A DNA stretch of 64,000 bases from Hyphomicrobiales bacterium (GTDB taxonomy: Bacteria; Pseudomonadota; Alphaproteobacteria; Rhizobiales; Beijerinckiaceae), in assembly GCA_017302635.1 (NCBI GenBank), contig JAFLCX010000001.1, forward strand, positions 434,001 through 498,000, read 5' to 3'. The translations under genes and the position numbers were made by a program. Under the pieces are notes generated by a model. That model had not been told where the DNA came from, did not search any database, and saw only the letters and a list, made by a program, of their open reading frames with translations. Positions 1 through 9,349 of the stretch are shown piece after piece. Positions within the stretch are counted from its first letter, which is position 1. Every line of letters starts with the position of its first letter.

Positions 1-178
1 TCACACGATACCAGAATCGGTAGATGCCCAGCGTTATGAGCGTGAGGAGAGTGCCTTTGACCACGATTCCCGCGAGCGGCGCATCGAACGGTTCCAGCCG
101 GATCGCCTCTTCGGGAGCGCGTGGCCTGCCCCAGGGCGATGCGGCGCCGGGGCCACGGTCGATCGTCGGTACGCGCAT
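1..178 (-). CDS. DUF898 (YjgN-like) membrane protein, 5' part only
   Basis: The reverse strand opens with ATG at 178 and stays open to the window edge, giving 59 residues that end in a hydrophobic stretch with the signature TLGIYRFWYR. That motif is typical of the first membrane segment of DUF898/YjgN family proteins, multi-pass inner-membrane proteins of unknown function. The N-terminus (about 35 residues) is polar and proline-rich, as expected for a cytosolic lead-in. The rest of the gene lies beyond base 1. It is divergent from the MarR gene at 308, so the 129 bp between them should hold promoters for both. The family call rests on one motif but that motif is distinctive. Confidence 0.7.
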   Translation of the reverse strand, partial: MRVPTIDRGPGAASPWGRPRAPEEAIRLEPFDAPLAGIVVKGTLLTLITLGIYRFWYRV

Positions 179-307
179 GAAATTCCCCTGCCCCGCATGC
201 TCGATGTTTTCCACGCCTTTCTGGCATGTCGAACCGGGTTCTGGAAGGGTTCGGCCGAGATCAGCGCTTGAAAAGCCGCGCAAGGCGCGCCAAAGGTTTC
301 GCCCAAC

Positions 308-757
308 ATGACTGAGAGAAGCGTCACGCCGTCCCGCATTTGGTTCCGCTTTCTGCGGATGCATCAGCGTGGCCATTCGGCCATGTCCTCGCGGCTGCGC
401 GCCATCGGCCTCTCGGTCGCGCAGTTCGATCTGCTCTCCACGCTCACCGAAGCTGAAGGCATCACCCAGCGTGATCTCGCCGAAAGGCTTTATGTCACGA
501 AGGGCAATGTCTCGGGCCTCGTGGACCGGCTGGTCGAGGCGGGTCTTGTCGATCGCAAGCCAATCCCTGGCGACCGACGCTCTCACGCGCTGCATCTCAC
601 CTCGGAAGGCCGCCGCCTCGCCCGCGAGGGCATGGACGTGCAGCGTCGTTTTGTCGACGAGACGATCGGGCAGCTTGCGACTGACGATCTCGAGAAGCTG
701 GATGTTGTCATCTCCCGCTGGCGCGAGACCTTCCGCGCCATGGAAGACAAGGGCTGA
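308..757 (+). CDS. MarR family transcriptional regulator
   Basis: 149 residues with the winged-helix layout of MarR dimers: a helical N-terminus (RIWFRFLRMHQRGHSAM), the LTEAEGITQRDLAERLYVTK helix-turn-helix at about residues 47-67, and the wing around the PGDRRSHALHLTSEGRR segment at about 93-110. MarR proteins are usually ligand-responsive repressors of a neighbouring gene. Here the divergent neighbour is the DUF898 gene, but nothing in the sequence identifies the ligand. A weak inverted repeat CGAACC-N12-GGTTCG (230-253) lies between the two genes and could be an operator. Length is normal for the family. Confidence 0.85.
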   Translation: MTERSVTPSRIWFRFLRMHQRGHSAMSSRLRAIGLSVAQFDLLSTLTEAEGITQRDLAERLYVTKGNVSGLVDRLVEAGLVDRKPIPGDRRSHALHLTSEGRRLAREGMDVQRRFVDETIGQLATDDLEKLDVVISRWRETFRAMEDKG

Positions 758-913
758 ACCCGCCCGCCGGGATTGATCGCTGCTTCTGCGCAAAAATTAA
801 CCAATTTGCCGCGCTGTCACCACAATTGGGCCAAAGCGAATTCAAAAAGCGCGGGCAAAACGCTTCTCAATCCGGGTCCACCCGGTCCAAGAAAGAAATT
901 GAGGAAACCCTCC

Positions 914-1120
914 ATGACGACCGCCTCTCTGATTGCCGAGAGCCTTCGCCATCACGAAACAATTGAAAAAGCGCGCGAGCGCCTTTCGGCTGCGCCTCTG
1001 GTCGCGCAGTATTATTCCGCGATCCGCCTGCCGGCCCTGGCTGCCGCTGCGGCGCGGATTGCGGAGCGTCGCCGGGTCCGGCGCAAGCTTGGTGATACGA
1101 CGGCCACTGCCTCGAACTGA
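914..1120 (+). CDS. small basic protein of unknown function
   Basis: 68 residues starting at ATG 914, behind a GAGGAAA ribosome-binding sequence about 4-8 bases upstream. The protein is helix-prone and rich in Ala, Arg and Glu (for example EKARERLSAAPLVAQYY and ARIAERRRVRRKLG), with no signal peptide or membrane segment. I recognise no family. The good ribosome-binding site and its isolated position, 156 bp after the MarR gene and facing the L,D-transpeptidase gene, argue for a real small gene. It could be a small nucleic-acid-binding or regulatory protein, but that is a guess from composition only. Confidence 0.5.
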   Translation: MTTASLIAESLRHHETIEKARERLSAAPLVAQYYSAIRLPALAAAAARIAERRRVRRKLGDTTATASN

Positions 1121-1151
1121 ACCCGCCGGCGCGGCCAAGCGAAAAACAAAA

Positions 1152-1173
1152 AAGGCGGCCCGAGAGCCGCCTT
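1152..1173 (-). terminator. intrinsic terminator of the L,D-transpeptidase gene
   Basis: Reading the minus strand, AAGGCGGC, a 6-nt loop and GCCGCCTT form an 8-bp stem followed directly by a T-rich run (the plus-strand A tract at 1145-1153). It sits 22 bases after the stop of the minus-strand gene at 1196, so its orientation fits that gene. Confidence 0.8.
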
Positions 1174-1195
1174 GATCATTTCCAGCCGCTGCAAC

Positions 1196-1816
1196 TCAGC
1201 GAACGATGACCTTGGCCCCCAACTGCACGCGGGCATAAAGATCGATCACATCGATATTGTGCATCCGGATACAGCCCAAAGAAACCGGCTGGCCGATCAT
1301 ATCCGGCTCGTTGGTGCCGTGAATGCGGTATTCGGTGTCCCGTCCGCGCTCGTCATAGAGGTAGAGGCCACGCGCGCCGAGCGGGTTGTTCGGGCCGCCG
1401 GTCACAGTCGCCGGCAGGCCGGGAGCCATGCTCCGCGCTTCCTTGCCGGGCGTCCACGACGGCCATTCGACCTTCCGGCCGACAGTCGCCGTGCCGCGCC
1501 ACTGGTGCGACTCCATGCCGGGGGAGATTTCATACCGCAGAACGGTCTGTGCATCCTCGACGAAGTAGAGGAAGCGCGCATCATTCTCGATGATGATCGT
1601 GCCGGGTGTCTTCTCACCGGTCGAGTTCGGCATGCGCATGCGGGCGCGCGCCGGATCGAGGTCCCGCGAGAGGGATTGCGGCGAGAGCGCCAGCAATTCC
1701 ACGTCTCTCTTCGAGAGGCTCGGATCGGGGAAGGAGGTATAGGTGGAGCAAGCGGCGGCCGCCAGCGAAACGCAAGCCGCAACACATGCTTTCAGAACGC
1801 GAGACTTGTTGAACAT
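1196..1816 (-). CDS. L,D-transpeptidase (YkuD domain), exported
   Basis: 206 residues. The catalytic YkuD signature is clear near the C-terminus: IHGTNEPDMIGQPVSLGCIR gives the His, Ser-x-Gly-Cys nucleophile and Arg. The enzyme forms 3-3 crosslinks in peptidoglycan or anchors proteins to it, in the periplasm. The N-terminus has a basic start, a hydrophobic core and a cysteine in LAAAACST, so it is either a lipoprotein or cut by signal peptidase I. ATG 1816 is preferred because it puts the signal peptide at the very N-terminus. An in-frame ATG at 1840 would add eight residues and has no better ribosome-binding site. Confidence 0.88.
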   Translation of the reverse strand: MFNKSRVLKACVAACVSLAAAACSTYTSFPDPSLSKRDVELLALSPQSLSRDLDPARARMRMPNSTGEKTPGTIIIENDARFLYFVEDAQTVLRYEISPGMESHQWRGTATVGRKVEWPSWTPGKEARSMAPGLPATVTGGPNNPLGARGLYLYDERGRDTEYRIHGTNEPDMIGQPVSLGCIRMHNIDVIDLYARVQLGAKVIVR

Positions 1817-2056
1817 GGTTTCTGATTGGTGCCTGATCATGATTGAAAAGTGCTTAACGTCGAGAGGATTTCGTGGCCAGTGCATGAAAGTCACACCCCG
1901 GATTTCATTGTTGCAGCGCACGCAAATTTCTCGCGCTTGACGCTGGATGCACGGCACGCTCAATCACAACACCAACTGTCTCGTCAGACGCGAATGGTTC
2001 CGGGGTACCCGCCGCCGGGGCCAATCACGCAGAATCGCAAACAGGATCGAAGCGGA

Positions 2057-2986
2057 ATGACCACACTTCTGATCACCGACTCGGTGTTTCTAGACCATTT
2101 GACGCCGGCGGGCCACCCCGAACGACCGGAACGGATGAGAGCGATTGGTCGCGCCCTTGACGATGTTGCTTTCGCCAATCTGCGGCGCGAATCCGCGCCG
2201 CCTGCCCCGATCGAGGCAGCCATGCTCGCCCACCCTGAGGATTATGTCCGGCTGATTGAAGGAGCATCGCCGGAGACAGGATTCCGGTTTCTCGACAACG
2301 ACACCTCGATGTCACCCGGATCGCTCCTTGCAGCCCTTTCTGCGATCGGCTCAGCGCAGCGCGCTGTCGATGCCGTGATCGGCCGCGAGGTCGCCAATGC
2401 CTTCGTGGCCTGCCGCCCGCCGGGCCACCATGCGGAGCGCGCGACAGCGATGGGATTTTGCCTCTTCAACACCATCGCGATTGCCGCAAGACATGCGCAG
2501 GTCGCGCATGGCCTGAAGCGCATCGCGATCCTCGATTGGGATGTGCATCACGGCAACGGCACACAGGATATCTTCTGGGAAAACCGGGATGTGCTCTTCA
2601 TCTCCAGCCATGAGATGCCGCTCTATCCCGGCTCCGGCGCCGAGCATGAGACGGGCACGCACGGCATGATCCACAACGTCCCGCTCATGGCAGGAACGGA
2701 TGGCGCGATGTTCCGTGCGATCTACGAGGCGAAGGTATTTCCCCGCCTGGAGGCGCACCAGCCAGAATTGATTCTGATTTCAGCCGGTTTCGACGCCCAT
2801 CGGCGCGATCCGCTCGCGAACCTTCGGCTGGAGGCCGAGGATTTCGCCTGGGTCACGAGCCGGGTGATGGAGATCGCGGCAAGAACCTGCGGCGGGAGAA
2901 TCGTCAGCCTGCTTGAGGGAGGCTACGATCTCGAAGGGCTCGCGAGTTCAGTCGCAGCACATGTGCGGGAACTGATGCGGGGTTGA
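2057..2986 (+). CDS. histone deacetylase family protein (acetylpolyamine amidohydrolase type)
   Basis: 309 residues. The arginase/deacetylase fold is identified by GHPERPERM near the N-terminus, RPPGHHAE (the active-site His pair), LDWDVHHGNGTQDIFW (zinc-binding Asp and His), and SAGFDAHRRDPLANL (second zinc Asp). These bacterial enzymes remove acetyl groups from polyamines or other small acetylated amines; the true substrate cannot be read from sequence. ATG 2057 is chosen because the family begins at MTTLLITDSVFLDH and AGGATCGAAGCGGA lies just upstream. The gene ends one base before the convergent ribB gene. Confidence 0.9.
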   Translation: MTTLLITDSVFLDHLTPAGHPERPERMRAIGRALDDVAFANLRRESAPPAPIEAAMLAHPEDYVRLIEGASPETGFRFLDNDTSMSPGSLLAALSAIGSAQRAVDAVIGREVANAFVACRPPGHHAERATAMGFCLFNTIAIAARHAQVAHGLKRIAILDWDVHHGNGTQDIFWENRDVLFISSHEMPLYPGSGAEHETGTHGMIHNVPLMAGTDGAMFRAIYEAKVFPRLEAHQPELILISAGFDAHRRDPLANLRLEAEDFAWVTSRVMEIAARTCGGRIVSLLEGGYDLEGLASSVAAHVRELMRG

Positions 2987-4069
2987 TCAGAGCGCCTCCG
3001 TGCCCGCAATCTCGATACCGAACGAGTTCAGCCCCACAAAGGCTCGCGCGCCCCCGGTGGACAGATTGCGGATCGATTTCACGCCGAGATCGCGCAGGAT
3101 CTGGGCTCCTAGTCCCACTTCCCGCCAGGCTGTTGCCCGCTGCTGGTCCGAATTCTGGGCGGCTGTGAGAGCAGCGCTCGGCACACCGGCTGTTCCATCG
3201 CGCAGGTAGACGAGCACGCCCTGCCCTTCCTTCTTGAAACGCCTCAGCGCGGCATCCACGGCCTTGCCGCCGCCGAACACATCCGTGATCGCGTTGGCCC
3301 GATGAAGCCTTGTCAGCACGTTCTTGCCATCGCCCACATCGCCATAAACGAGCGCAATGTGCTGAACCTCGTCGAAAGGTGTCGTGAAGGCATGGCCTGT
3401 GAGCGTGCCGATCACGGTCTCGACAGCAAAAGTCGAAACGCGCTCCACCAGCTTCTCCCGCGCCTGCCGATAGGCGATCATATCCGCAATCGTGATGCGG
3501 ACGAGCTTGTGCTTTTCGGCAAAATCAACGACCTGCTGACCCTTGGTTACCGTGCCATCGTCGTTCACGAGTTCCGAAATCACACCGATCGGCGGCAATC
3601 CCGCGAGCCGGCACAGGTCAACCGCCGCTTCCGTGTGGCCGGAGCGCATCAAGACCCCCCCTTCGCGGGCGATCAGCGGAAAGATATGGCCGGGGCGGAC
3701 GAAATCGCCCGCCTGCACGTTGCCATTGGTGAGTGCGCGCACAGTCGCGGTGCGCTCATCCGCCGAAATTCCGGTCGTGAGCCCTTCGCGATAATCGATC
3801 GAGACCGTGAAAGCGGTGGTGTGCGCCGAGTCGTTTACTGCGACCATCGGATCGAGCCGCAGGCGGCGCGCATCGGCGATGGGCAGCGGCGCGCAGACAA
3901 TGCCGCTCGTGTGGCGCACGATAAAGGCCATCTTCTCGGGCGTGCAGAGCGACGCCGCGACGATGAGATCCCCCTCGCCTTCGCGATCATCGTCATCGGT
4001 GACGACGACAATCTCCCCGCGCTTGAAAGCATCAATGGCGGCCTGAACGCGGGCGGTGATCTCGGGCAT
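2987..4069 (-). CDS. ribB: 3,4-dihydroxy-2-butanone 4-phosphate synthase with degenerate GTP cyclohydrolase II-like domain
   Basis: 360 residues in two parts. Residues 1 to about 205 are a complete DHBP synthase (DDDDREGEGDLI acidic loop, HTSGIVC, RSGHTEAAVDL), which turns ribulose 5-phosphate into the four-carbon unit of riboflavin. The remaining part aligns with RibA by order and length, but where RibA has its zinc-binding cysteine cluster this protein reads HRANAITDVFGGG, and no Cys occurs after residue about 160. It should therefore not open GTP. Such RibB fusions with an altered RibA half (RibBX-like) are known from alphaproteobacteria. It lies 34 bp downstream of aroC, probably in the same transcript. 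Confidence 0.9.
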   Translation of the reverse strand: MPEITARVQAAIDAFKRGEIVVVTDDDDREGEGDLIVAASLCTPEKMAFIVRHTSGIVCAPLPIADARRLRLDPMVAVNDSAHTTAFTVSIDYREGLTTGISADERTATVRALTNGNVQAGDFVRPGHIFPLIAREGGVLMRSGHTEAAVDLCRLAGLPPIGVISELVNDDGTVTKGQQVVDFAEKHKLVRITIADMIAYRQAREKLVERVSTFAVETVIGTLTGHAFTTPFDEVQHIALVYGDVGDGKNVLTRLHRANAITDVFGGGKAVDAALRRFKKEGQGVLVYLRDGTAGVPSAALTAAQNSDQQRATAWREVGLGAQILRDLGVKSIRNLSTGGARAFVGLNSFGIEIAGTEAL

Positions 4070-4103
4070 CGAAACAATCCTTGAAAATGATGGAACGGAA
4101 GGC

Positions 4104-5189
4104 TCAGCCCACCTGCCCGCGATGCCTCAGATAATGATCCGCCAGCACAATCGCCAGCATCGCCTCGCCAACCGGAACTGCACGAATGCCCACGCAGGGA
4201 TCATGACGCCCTTTGGTGCGGATTTCGGTCTCGTTGCCGAAGCGATCGATCGTGGCGCGCGGCGTGAGGATGGAGGAGGTCGGCTTTACCGCAAAGCGCG
4301 CGACAATCGGCTGGCCGGTCGAAATGCCTCCCAGAATGCCGCCCGCATGGTTTTCGAGGAAAACGGGCTTGCCGTCATTGCCGATGCGAATCTCATCCGC
4401 ATTTTCCTCGCCCGAAAGCTCGGCTGCGCCGAAGCCCGCACCGATCTCGACACCCTTTACCGCGTTGATCGACATCAGCGCCGAAGCAATATCGCTGTCG
4501 AGCTTGCCATAGATCGGCGCACCCCATCCTGCCGGCACACCCTCCGCGACAATCTCCAGCACGGCGCCGATGGAGGAGCCATTCTTGCGGATGCCATCGA
4601 GGTAGTCCGCGAAAAATTCGGCCGCCTTCGCATCGGGGCAGAAGAAGGGATTACGGTTTACTTCCTCCCAATCCCAATTGGCTCGATCAATCCGGTGCGG
4701 ACCTATTTGCACCAGCGCGCCGCGCACGCGGATATCGGGGATGACCTTGCGGGCAATTGCACCGGCCGCGACGCGCATCGCGGTCTCACGCGCAGAGGAA
4801 CGCCCGCCACCGCGCGGATCGCGGATGCCGTATTTCGCGTCATAGGTGAAATCGGCGTGGCCCGGCCGGAAGCTCGCGGAAATCTCGGAATAGTCTTTCG
4901 AGCGCTGGTCGACATTCTCGATCATGAGCCCGATCGAGGTGCCGGTGGTGCGCTGGATGCCATCGGCTTCGGTGAACACACCGGAGATGATTTTCACCTG
5001 ATCCGGCTCTTGCCGTTGCGTTGTGAATTTCGACTGGCCCGGTCGGCGGCGATCGAGATCGCGCTGGATATCCTCGGCGTTGAGTGGAATCAGCGGCGGG
5101 CAGCCATCGACCACGCAGCCAATGGCCGGACCGTGGCTCTCGCCGAAGGTGGTGAAACGGAAAAGATGCCCGAAGGAATTATGCGACAT
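4104..5189 (-). CDS. aroC: chorismate synthase
   Basis: 361 residues, the usual length. It begins [24 protein letters not shown], the conserved FMN/EPSP-binding start, and carries [14 protein letters not shown] and GRSSARETA, both family signatures. The enzyme converts 5-enolpyruvylshikimate 3-phosphate to chorismate using reduced FMN, the last common step to aromatic amino acids, folate and ubiquinone precursors. It sits between the Pls-like gene and ribB on the minus strand. Pairing with ribB makes sense because the cofactor is a flavin. Confidence 0.97.
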   Translation of the reverse strand: MSHNSFGHLFRFTTFGESHGPAIGCVVDGCPPLIPLNAEDIQRDLDRRRPGQSKFTTQRQEPDQVKIISGVFTEADGIQRTTGTSIGLMIENVDQRSKDYSEISASFRPGHADFTYDAKYGIRDPRGGGRSSARETAMRVAAGAIARKVIPDIRVRGALVQIGPHRIDRANWDWEEVNRNPFFCPDAKAAEFFADYLDGIRKNGSSIGAVLEIVAEGVPAGWGAPIYGKLDSDIASALMSINAVKGVEIGAGFGAAELSGEENADEIRIGNDGKPVFLENHAGGILGGISTGQPIVARFAVKPTSSILTPRATIDRFGNETEIRTKGRHDPCVGIRAVPVGEAMLAIVLADHYLRHRGQVG

Positions 5190-5236
5190 GCGAGGCGTTT
5201 AGCGGGAATTGGCGCTTTTTGCCAATCCCCCGATTT

Positions 5237-8200
5237 TCAATGCACCGCCACGGATGGCACAGCCGGCGCACCGCCCCAGATGGTGCTGGCCGGAAGCTGC
5301 TCGCCCTTCATCACCAGCGTGAGCGGCTGGAGCCGGGCGAAATCGCCGACTTTCGTGTCGTAGAGCACCGTCGAGAACGACCCAATCGTTACACCCTCGC
5401 CGATCTCGATCCGGCCCACCTTCATCACGCGATCTTCGTAAAGATGCGTCTGAAGGCAGGACAAGTCATTCATGGCCACGTGATCGCCGATGGTCACGCA
5501 ATCGAATTCCGTGATGTCGGTCGTATCCATGTAGACACCCGAGCCGATCCGGCAGCCGAAAAAGCGCAGGATGAAGGGCAGGAAGGCGGTGCCCCGCAGG
5601 TGCTCGAGCAGCACCTTGCCTCCCAGACCCCAATAGAGCACGGCCACTGCCTCGGTGCGCATGGCCCACCAACTCCACATCGGCCGCGCGAGCGGTTTGT
5701 AGACGCCCATCAGGCTCCATTTGATGGCGCAGACACAAGCCACCATGATCACCGGCATCACCACGCTTGCCGCGACAAACCAACCGGCTGCTGCCAGAAG
5801 ATCGCGTTTCTCCAGCGCCGGATAGACGAAGAAGAACATGGTGATCGAACCCAGCGTGAGGAACAGCATGGTCGGGAACGTGGTGTGCATGGCCTCGAAC
5901 ACCGCGCGCCACAATTTCATGCGGAAGGGCGGCTCATAGGTCCAGTTTGCAGCGACACCCTCGAATTTCTGGCGCACGGGAAACTTGATCGGCGGCGAGC
6001 CGAACCAGGTTTCGTCGCGCTGGGTTTCGCCATGTTCCGGCGCCTTCGATTTCACGCCGATCAGCGTGCCCTCGCGCAGATGCGTGCCATGCCCGATCAC
6101 GGCGTTGTTGCCCACGAAAACACGGTCTTCGATATGGGTGCTCTTGAAGGTCACCCAGCCGCGATGGATATCCTCGTCGCCGAGCGAGCATTCATCCGCC
6201 ATGAAGCTCTTCGACCCGATCGAGATCAGGTCATAGCGCGCTCCGATATTGGTCGAGATTTCCGCGCCTTTGCCGATCCGGCAGCCCATCAGGCGATACC
6301 ATGCGCGCATGTAGACGGTGGCATAGAGCGAAGAAAGGGTGTCGAGCGACACCTCCGTGCACAGGTTCACGATCCACTGACGCAGGTAGAGCCATGAATG
6401 AAGCGAATAGGTGCCGGGCTGCAAACGCCTCGGCATCAAGACCCAGCGCACGATAATGACGAAACCGATCGTGAAGACCACAAGCGCCGCACCCATGATC
6501 CAGGCGACAATCGGCAGCACATGGTACCATTGCACCCAGTCAAACATGCTGACGAGATTGGTTTCCACGTAATCATAGACAAAAAAAGCCGGGAAAAGCG
6601 GCATCAAGCCAATGCCCGAGACGGCAATGATCAGCAGGCCATAGACCCAATACTGCAGATGCCGCCAGATCGGGCCGGGAATCGACCGCTCGGGCAATGT
6701 GGCGGGATCGACCATGCCGATTTTTTTCGCGGGTGAGCCATCCCATATTTCGAAAGGCGCAACCTGATGGTTTGGCGTGAGGGCCGACATATCCTCGATG
6801 CGCGCATCATGGCCGATATGGCAACCCGAAGGCACCATCACCTGATTGCCGATATAGGCATCCTTGCCGATCACCACTTCACCGATGATGAGTTCACCGG
6901 CAACAATCTCGGCATTGGCGATATTGGCCTTATGGCCGATGGAGGCGCCAGCGCCGATTTTCGTCAGGTCCGCCGCACCAAACTGCGCATGCGCGACCAT
7001 GACGCCCGACCCCACCTTCGCCCCGAGAAGGCGCAGATAGAAACGCATGATCGGGGAATTGGCGAGATAGCTCGGATGCGCCAAAGCGTAGAGCCGCTGC
7101 ACGAACCACCAGCGGAAGAAATAGGCTCCCCAGAGCGGATAGCGCCCCGGCTTTGTGCGCCCGATCACGAGCCATTTCAACAGAACCACGACGATCAGCG
7201 TGCCGAATTTGATGGCTGCATAGGCCGAACACAGGATGCCGACCTGCTTCCAGAACGAGAAATTCATCTCGTGGATCATCATGTAGGTCAGGAAGACCCC
7301 GAGCCATTGCAGGGTCGAGATGGTGAGGATCACCGGCATCGCGAACGCTTGCGCGATCGTGCAGAGCACACGCCGGGCGAGCGGCGGTGGCGCGAAGGAG
7401 AGATCCGGCGGCGGGCCCTTGAGATGCCCGAATTTCTCGTCGAGCATCGTGGCGATCTTGCGCAGGGTGCGCAGGTTGTAGATGTCCTGCAGCGTGATGC
7501 CGGCAAAAGCGGGGCTCTGGCGCACGATCGAGATGAACTGGGCCGCGATCAGCGAGTGACCACCAAGATCGAGGAAGAAATCGGCCTCGAACCCGATGGC
7601 GCGGCCGGGCATCACCTGTTTCGCGGCTTCGAGCAATAGCGCTTCGGTATCCGTCTGCGGGGGCTCTTCCGAGCCGGGCGCAATCACCGCTTCGGCGAGC
7701 GGCATGGCTTTGAGCGCCTTGCGGTCGACCTTGCCGGAGGTGAGGCGCGGCAATTCAGCCACCGTCTCGAACCGTTCGGGGATCATGTAGGGCGGCAGGC
7801 GGCGGCGAAGCTCCTCGCGCAGGGTGGAGGCCGCCACGATCGCCTTCGGCTCGGGCACGCAGAAGGCCACGAGCCTTTCAAGCCCCGAGTCCTTGCGCAC
7901 CACCACAGCCGCCTGAAGCACATCATCGCAATCGACAAGCGCACTTTCGATCTCGCCCAACTCCACACGGAAACCGCGGATTTTGACCTGATCGTCAATC
8001 CGCCCGTGGAACGCGATATTCCCCTCGGCATTGAGGCTCACCGCATCGCCCGAGCGGTAGAGCACGGGGTCGTGCCCTGCTCCGCCGAACGGGTTGGGGA
8101 TGAATTTCTCGTTGGTGAGGTCCGGCCGCGCGAGATAGCCCTGCGCCACACCGGGGCCTCCGATGAGCAACTCTCCCTCTTTGCCCGGACCGAGAAGGTT

Positions 8201-9256
8201 GAGGGCCTCATCGACAATGTAACAGGTGTAGTTCGGGATGGGCCGGCCGATGGTGACCGGCTTTCCGACCTGCACTTCCTCGACTGTGGCCACGACGGTC
8301 GCCTCGGTCGGGCCATAGGTGTTGAAAATGCGCCGGCCCGGCCGCGCCCATTTTTCGACCAGAGCGGGCGGCAAAGCCTCACCGCCGAGCAGGATCAGCC
8401 GAAGACTCGGGATATCATTCGGGATAACCGAAAGCAGGGTCGGCACAGTATCGATCACCGTCACCTTCTCGGCGGTGAGCAAGGCCGGCAGCTTCTCGAT
8501 ATCCGAGAGGATTTCGGGTGTTGCGACCGATAAAGTCGCGCCCACGAGATAGGGCACCCAGATCTCCTCCATCGAGAGATCGAAGGCCACGGAAGCACTC
8601 TGGAAGACAATATCATCTTCCCGCACGCCATAAACCGCGTTCCCCGAACGCAGGAAATGGCAGATATTGGCCTGGCTGATCACGATGCCTTTCGGCACGC
8701 CGGTCGAGCCGGATGTGTAGATCATATAGGCGGCGTTGTCGGGTGTGGCCGCCTGAGGCTCCACCTCGTCGAGCGCGATGTCGCCGAACATCGTCGGTGT
8801 GCCGTGATGCGCCACCGGGATCGATTTGCCTTTGACGAGGCCGGTCTCGTCGGTCACGAGGCCGATCGCGGCGCAGTCGTCGAGACAGGTGGCGATGCGA
8901 TCCACCGGCGCATCCCAGTCGAACGGCAGGAAGGCTGCCCCCGTCTTGGTGATGGCAATCTGAGCGAGGAGCAGGTCGATACCGCGCGGCAGCCACAGAC
9001 CGAGAACCTTGCCGGGCCCGGCACCAAGGGCCGCGAGCCGACGCGCAGCGCGATCGGTCAACCGATCCGCCTCGGCATAGGTCATTGCGCGTGCGCCGGA
9101 ACGATAAAGCACCTTGCCGGCATGATGCGCCGCGCTGGCCCGGAAAATATCGGCCAAAGTCTCCCGGCGCAGGAGAGCAGGATCAATCGGACCCGCGAGG
9201 ATGGCCGCTTGAGGCAAATCCGCCGCGGCTTTAAACCCAGCTTCAGGAGTGTTCAT
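5237..9256 (-). CDS. Pls/PosA-type NRPS: adenylation, carrier and three membrane acyltransferase-like modules
   Basis: 1339 residues. Residues about 30-515 are an adenylation domain with core motifs YTSGSTGVPKG (180), AFDLSMEEIW (224), NTYGPTEATV (312), YRSGDAV (400), GRIDDQVKIRGFRVELGEIE (418) and SGKVDRKAL (507). The Asp at 226 is the residue that holds the alpha-amino group of an amino-acid substrate. Residues 535-610 are a carrier domain, DLGGHSL, with phosphopantetheine Ser568. From 630 on, membrane helices alternate with three hexapeptide-repeat (left-handed beta-helix) modules, starting near LRLLGAKVGSG, YRLMGCRIGKG and LRFFGCRIGSG. This is the layout of epsilon-poly-L-lysine synthetase (Pls). 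There is no condensation or thioesterase domain. Substrate and product are unknown. ATG 9256 follows GGGGACGGA. Confidence 0.9.
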   Translation of the reverse strand: MNTPEAGFKAAADLPQAAILAGPIDPALLRRETLADIFRASAAHHAGKVLYRSGARAMTYAEADRLTDRAARRLAALGAGPGKVLGLWLPRGIDLLLAQIAITKTGAAFLPFDWDAPVDRIATCLDDCAAIGLVTDETGLVKGKSIPVAHHGTPTMFGDIALDEVEPQAATPDNAAYMIYTSGSTGVPKGIVISQANICHFLRSGNAVYGVREDDIVFQSASVAFDLSMEEIWVPYLVGATLSVATPEILSDIEKLPALLTAEKVTVIDTVPTLLSVIPNDIPSLRLILLGGEALPPALVEKWARPGRRIFNTYGPTEATVVATVEEVQVGKPVTIGRPIPNYTCYIVDEALNLLGPGKEGELLIGGPGVAQGYLARPDLTNEKFIPNPFGGAGHDPVLYRSGDAVSLNAEGNIAFHGRIDDQVKIRGFRVELGEIESALVDCDDVLQAAVVVRKDSGLERLVAFCVPEPKAIVAASTLREELRRRLPPYMIPERFETVAELPRLTSGKVDRKALKAMPLAEAVIAPGSEEPPQTDTEALLLEAAKQVMPGRAIGFEADFFLDLGGHSLIAAQFISIVRQSPAFAGITLQDIYNLRTLRKIATMLDEKFGHLKGPPPDLSFAPPPLARRVLCTIAQAFAMPVILTISTLQWLGVFLTYMMIHEMNFSFWKQVGILCSAYAAIKFGTLIVVVLLKWLVIGRTKPGRYPLWGAYFFRWWFVQRLYALAHPSYLANSPIMRFYLRLLGAKVGSGVMVAHAQFGAADLTKIGAGASIGHKANIANAEIVAGELIIGEVVIGKDAYIGNQVMVPSGCHIGHDARIEDMSALTPNHQVAPFEIWDGSPAKKIGMVDPATLPERSIPGPIWRHLQYWVYGLLIIAVSGIGLMPLFPAFFVYDYVETNLVSMFDWVQWYHVLPIVAWIMGAALVVFTIGFVIIVRWVLMPRRLQPGTYSLHSWLYLRQWIVNLCTEVSLDTLSSLYATVYMRAWYRLMGCRIGKGAEISTNIGARYDLISIGSKSFMADECSLGDEDIHRGWVTFKSTHIEDRVFVGNNAVIGHGTHLREGTLIGVKSKAPEHGETQRDETWFGSPPIKFPVRQKFEGVAANWTYEPPFRMKLWRAVFEAMHTTFPTMLFLTLGSITMFFFVYPALEKRDLLAAAGWFVAASVVMPVIMVACVCAIKWSLMGVYKPLARPMWSWWAMRTEAVAVLYWGLGGKVLLEHLRGTAFLPFILRFFGCRIGSGVYMDTTDITEFDCVTIGDHVAMNDLSCLQTHLYEDRVMKVGRIEIGEGVTIGSFSTVLYDTKVGDFARLQPLTLVMKGEQLPASTIWGGAPAVPSVAVH

Positions 9257-9349
9257 TCCGTCCCCGCTCTGCCGGATTTGCACCCGGCTCTCCATCCCGC
9301 AGGCGGATAGACGCCAAAAACCACGCAGCCGTCAATCCGCAGGCACCCC

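Noticed and set aside
801..829. CCAATT-N17-AATTGG repeat before the small basic protein gene
   Set aside because: Short AT arms with a long spacer are expected by chance and no regulator family is suggested.
4070..4103. FMN riboswitch before ribB
   Set aside because: Only 34 bp separate aroC from ribB, far too short for the roughly 130-nt element, and no matching sequence is seen upstream of aroC.
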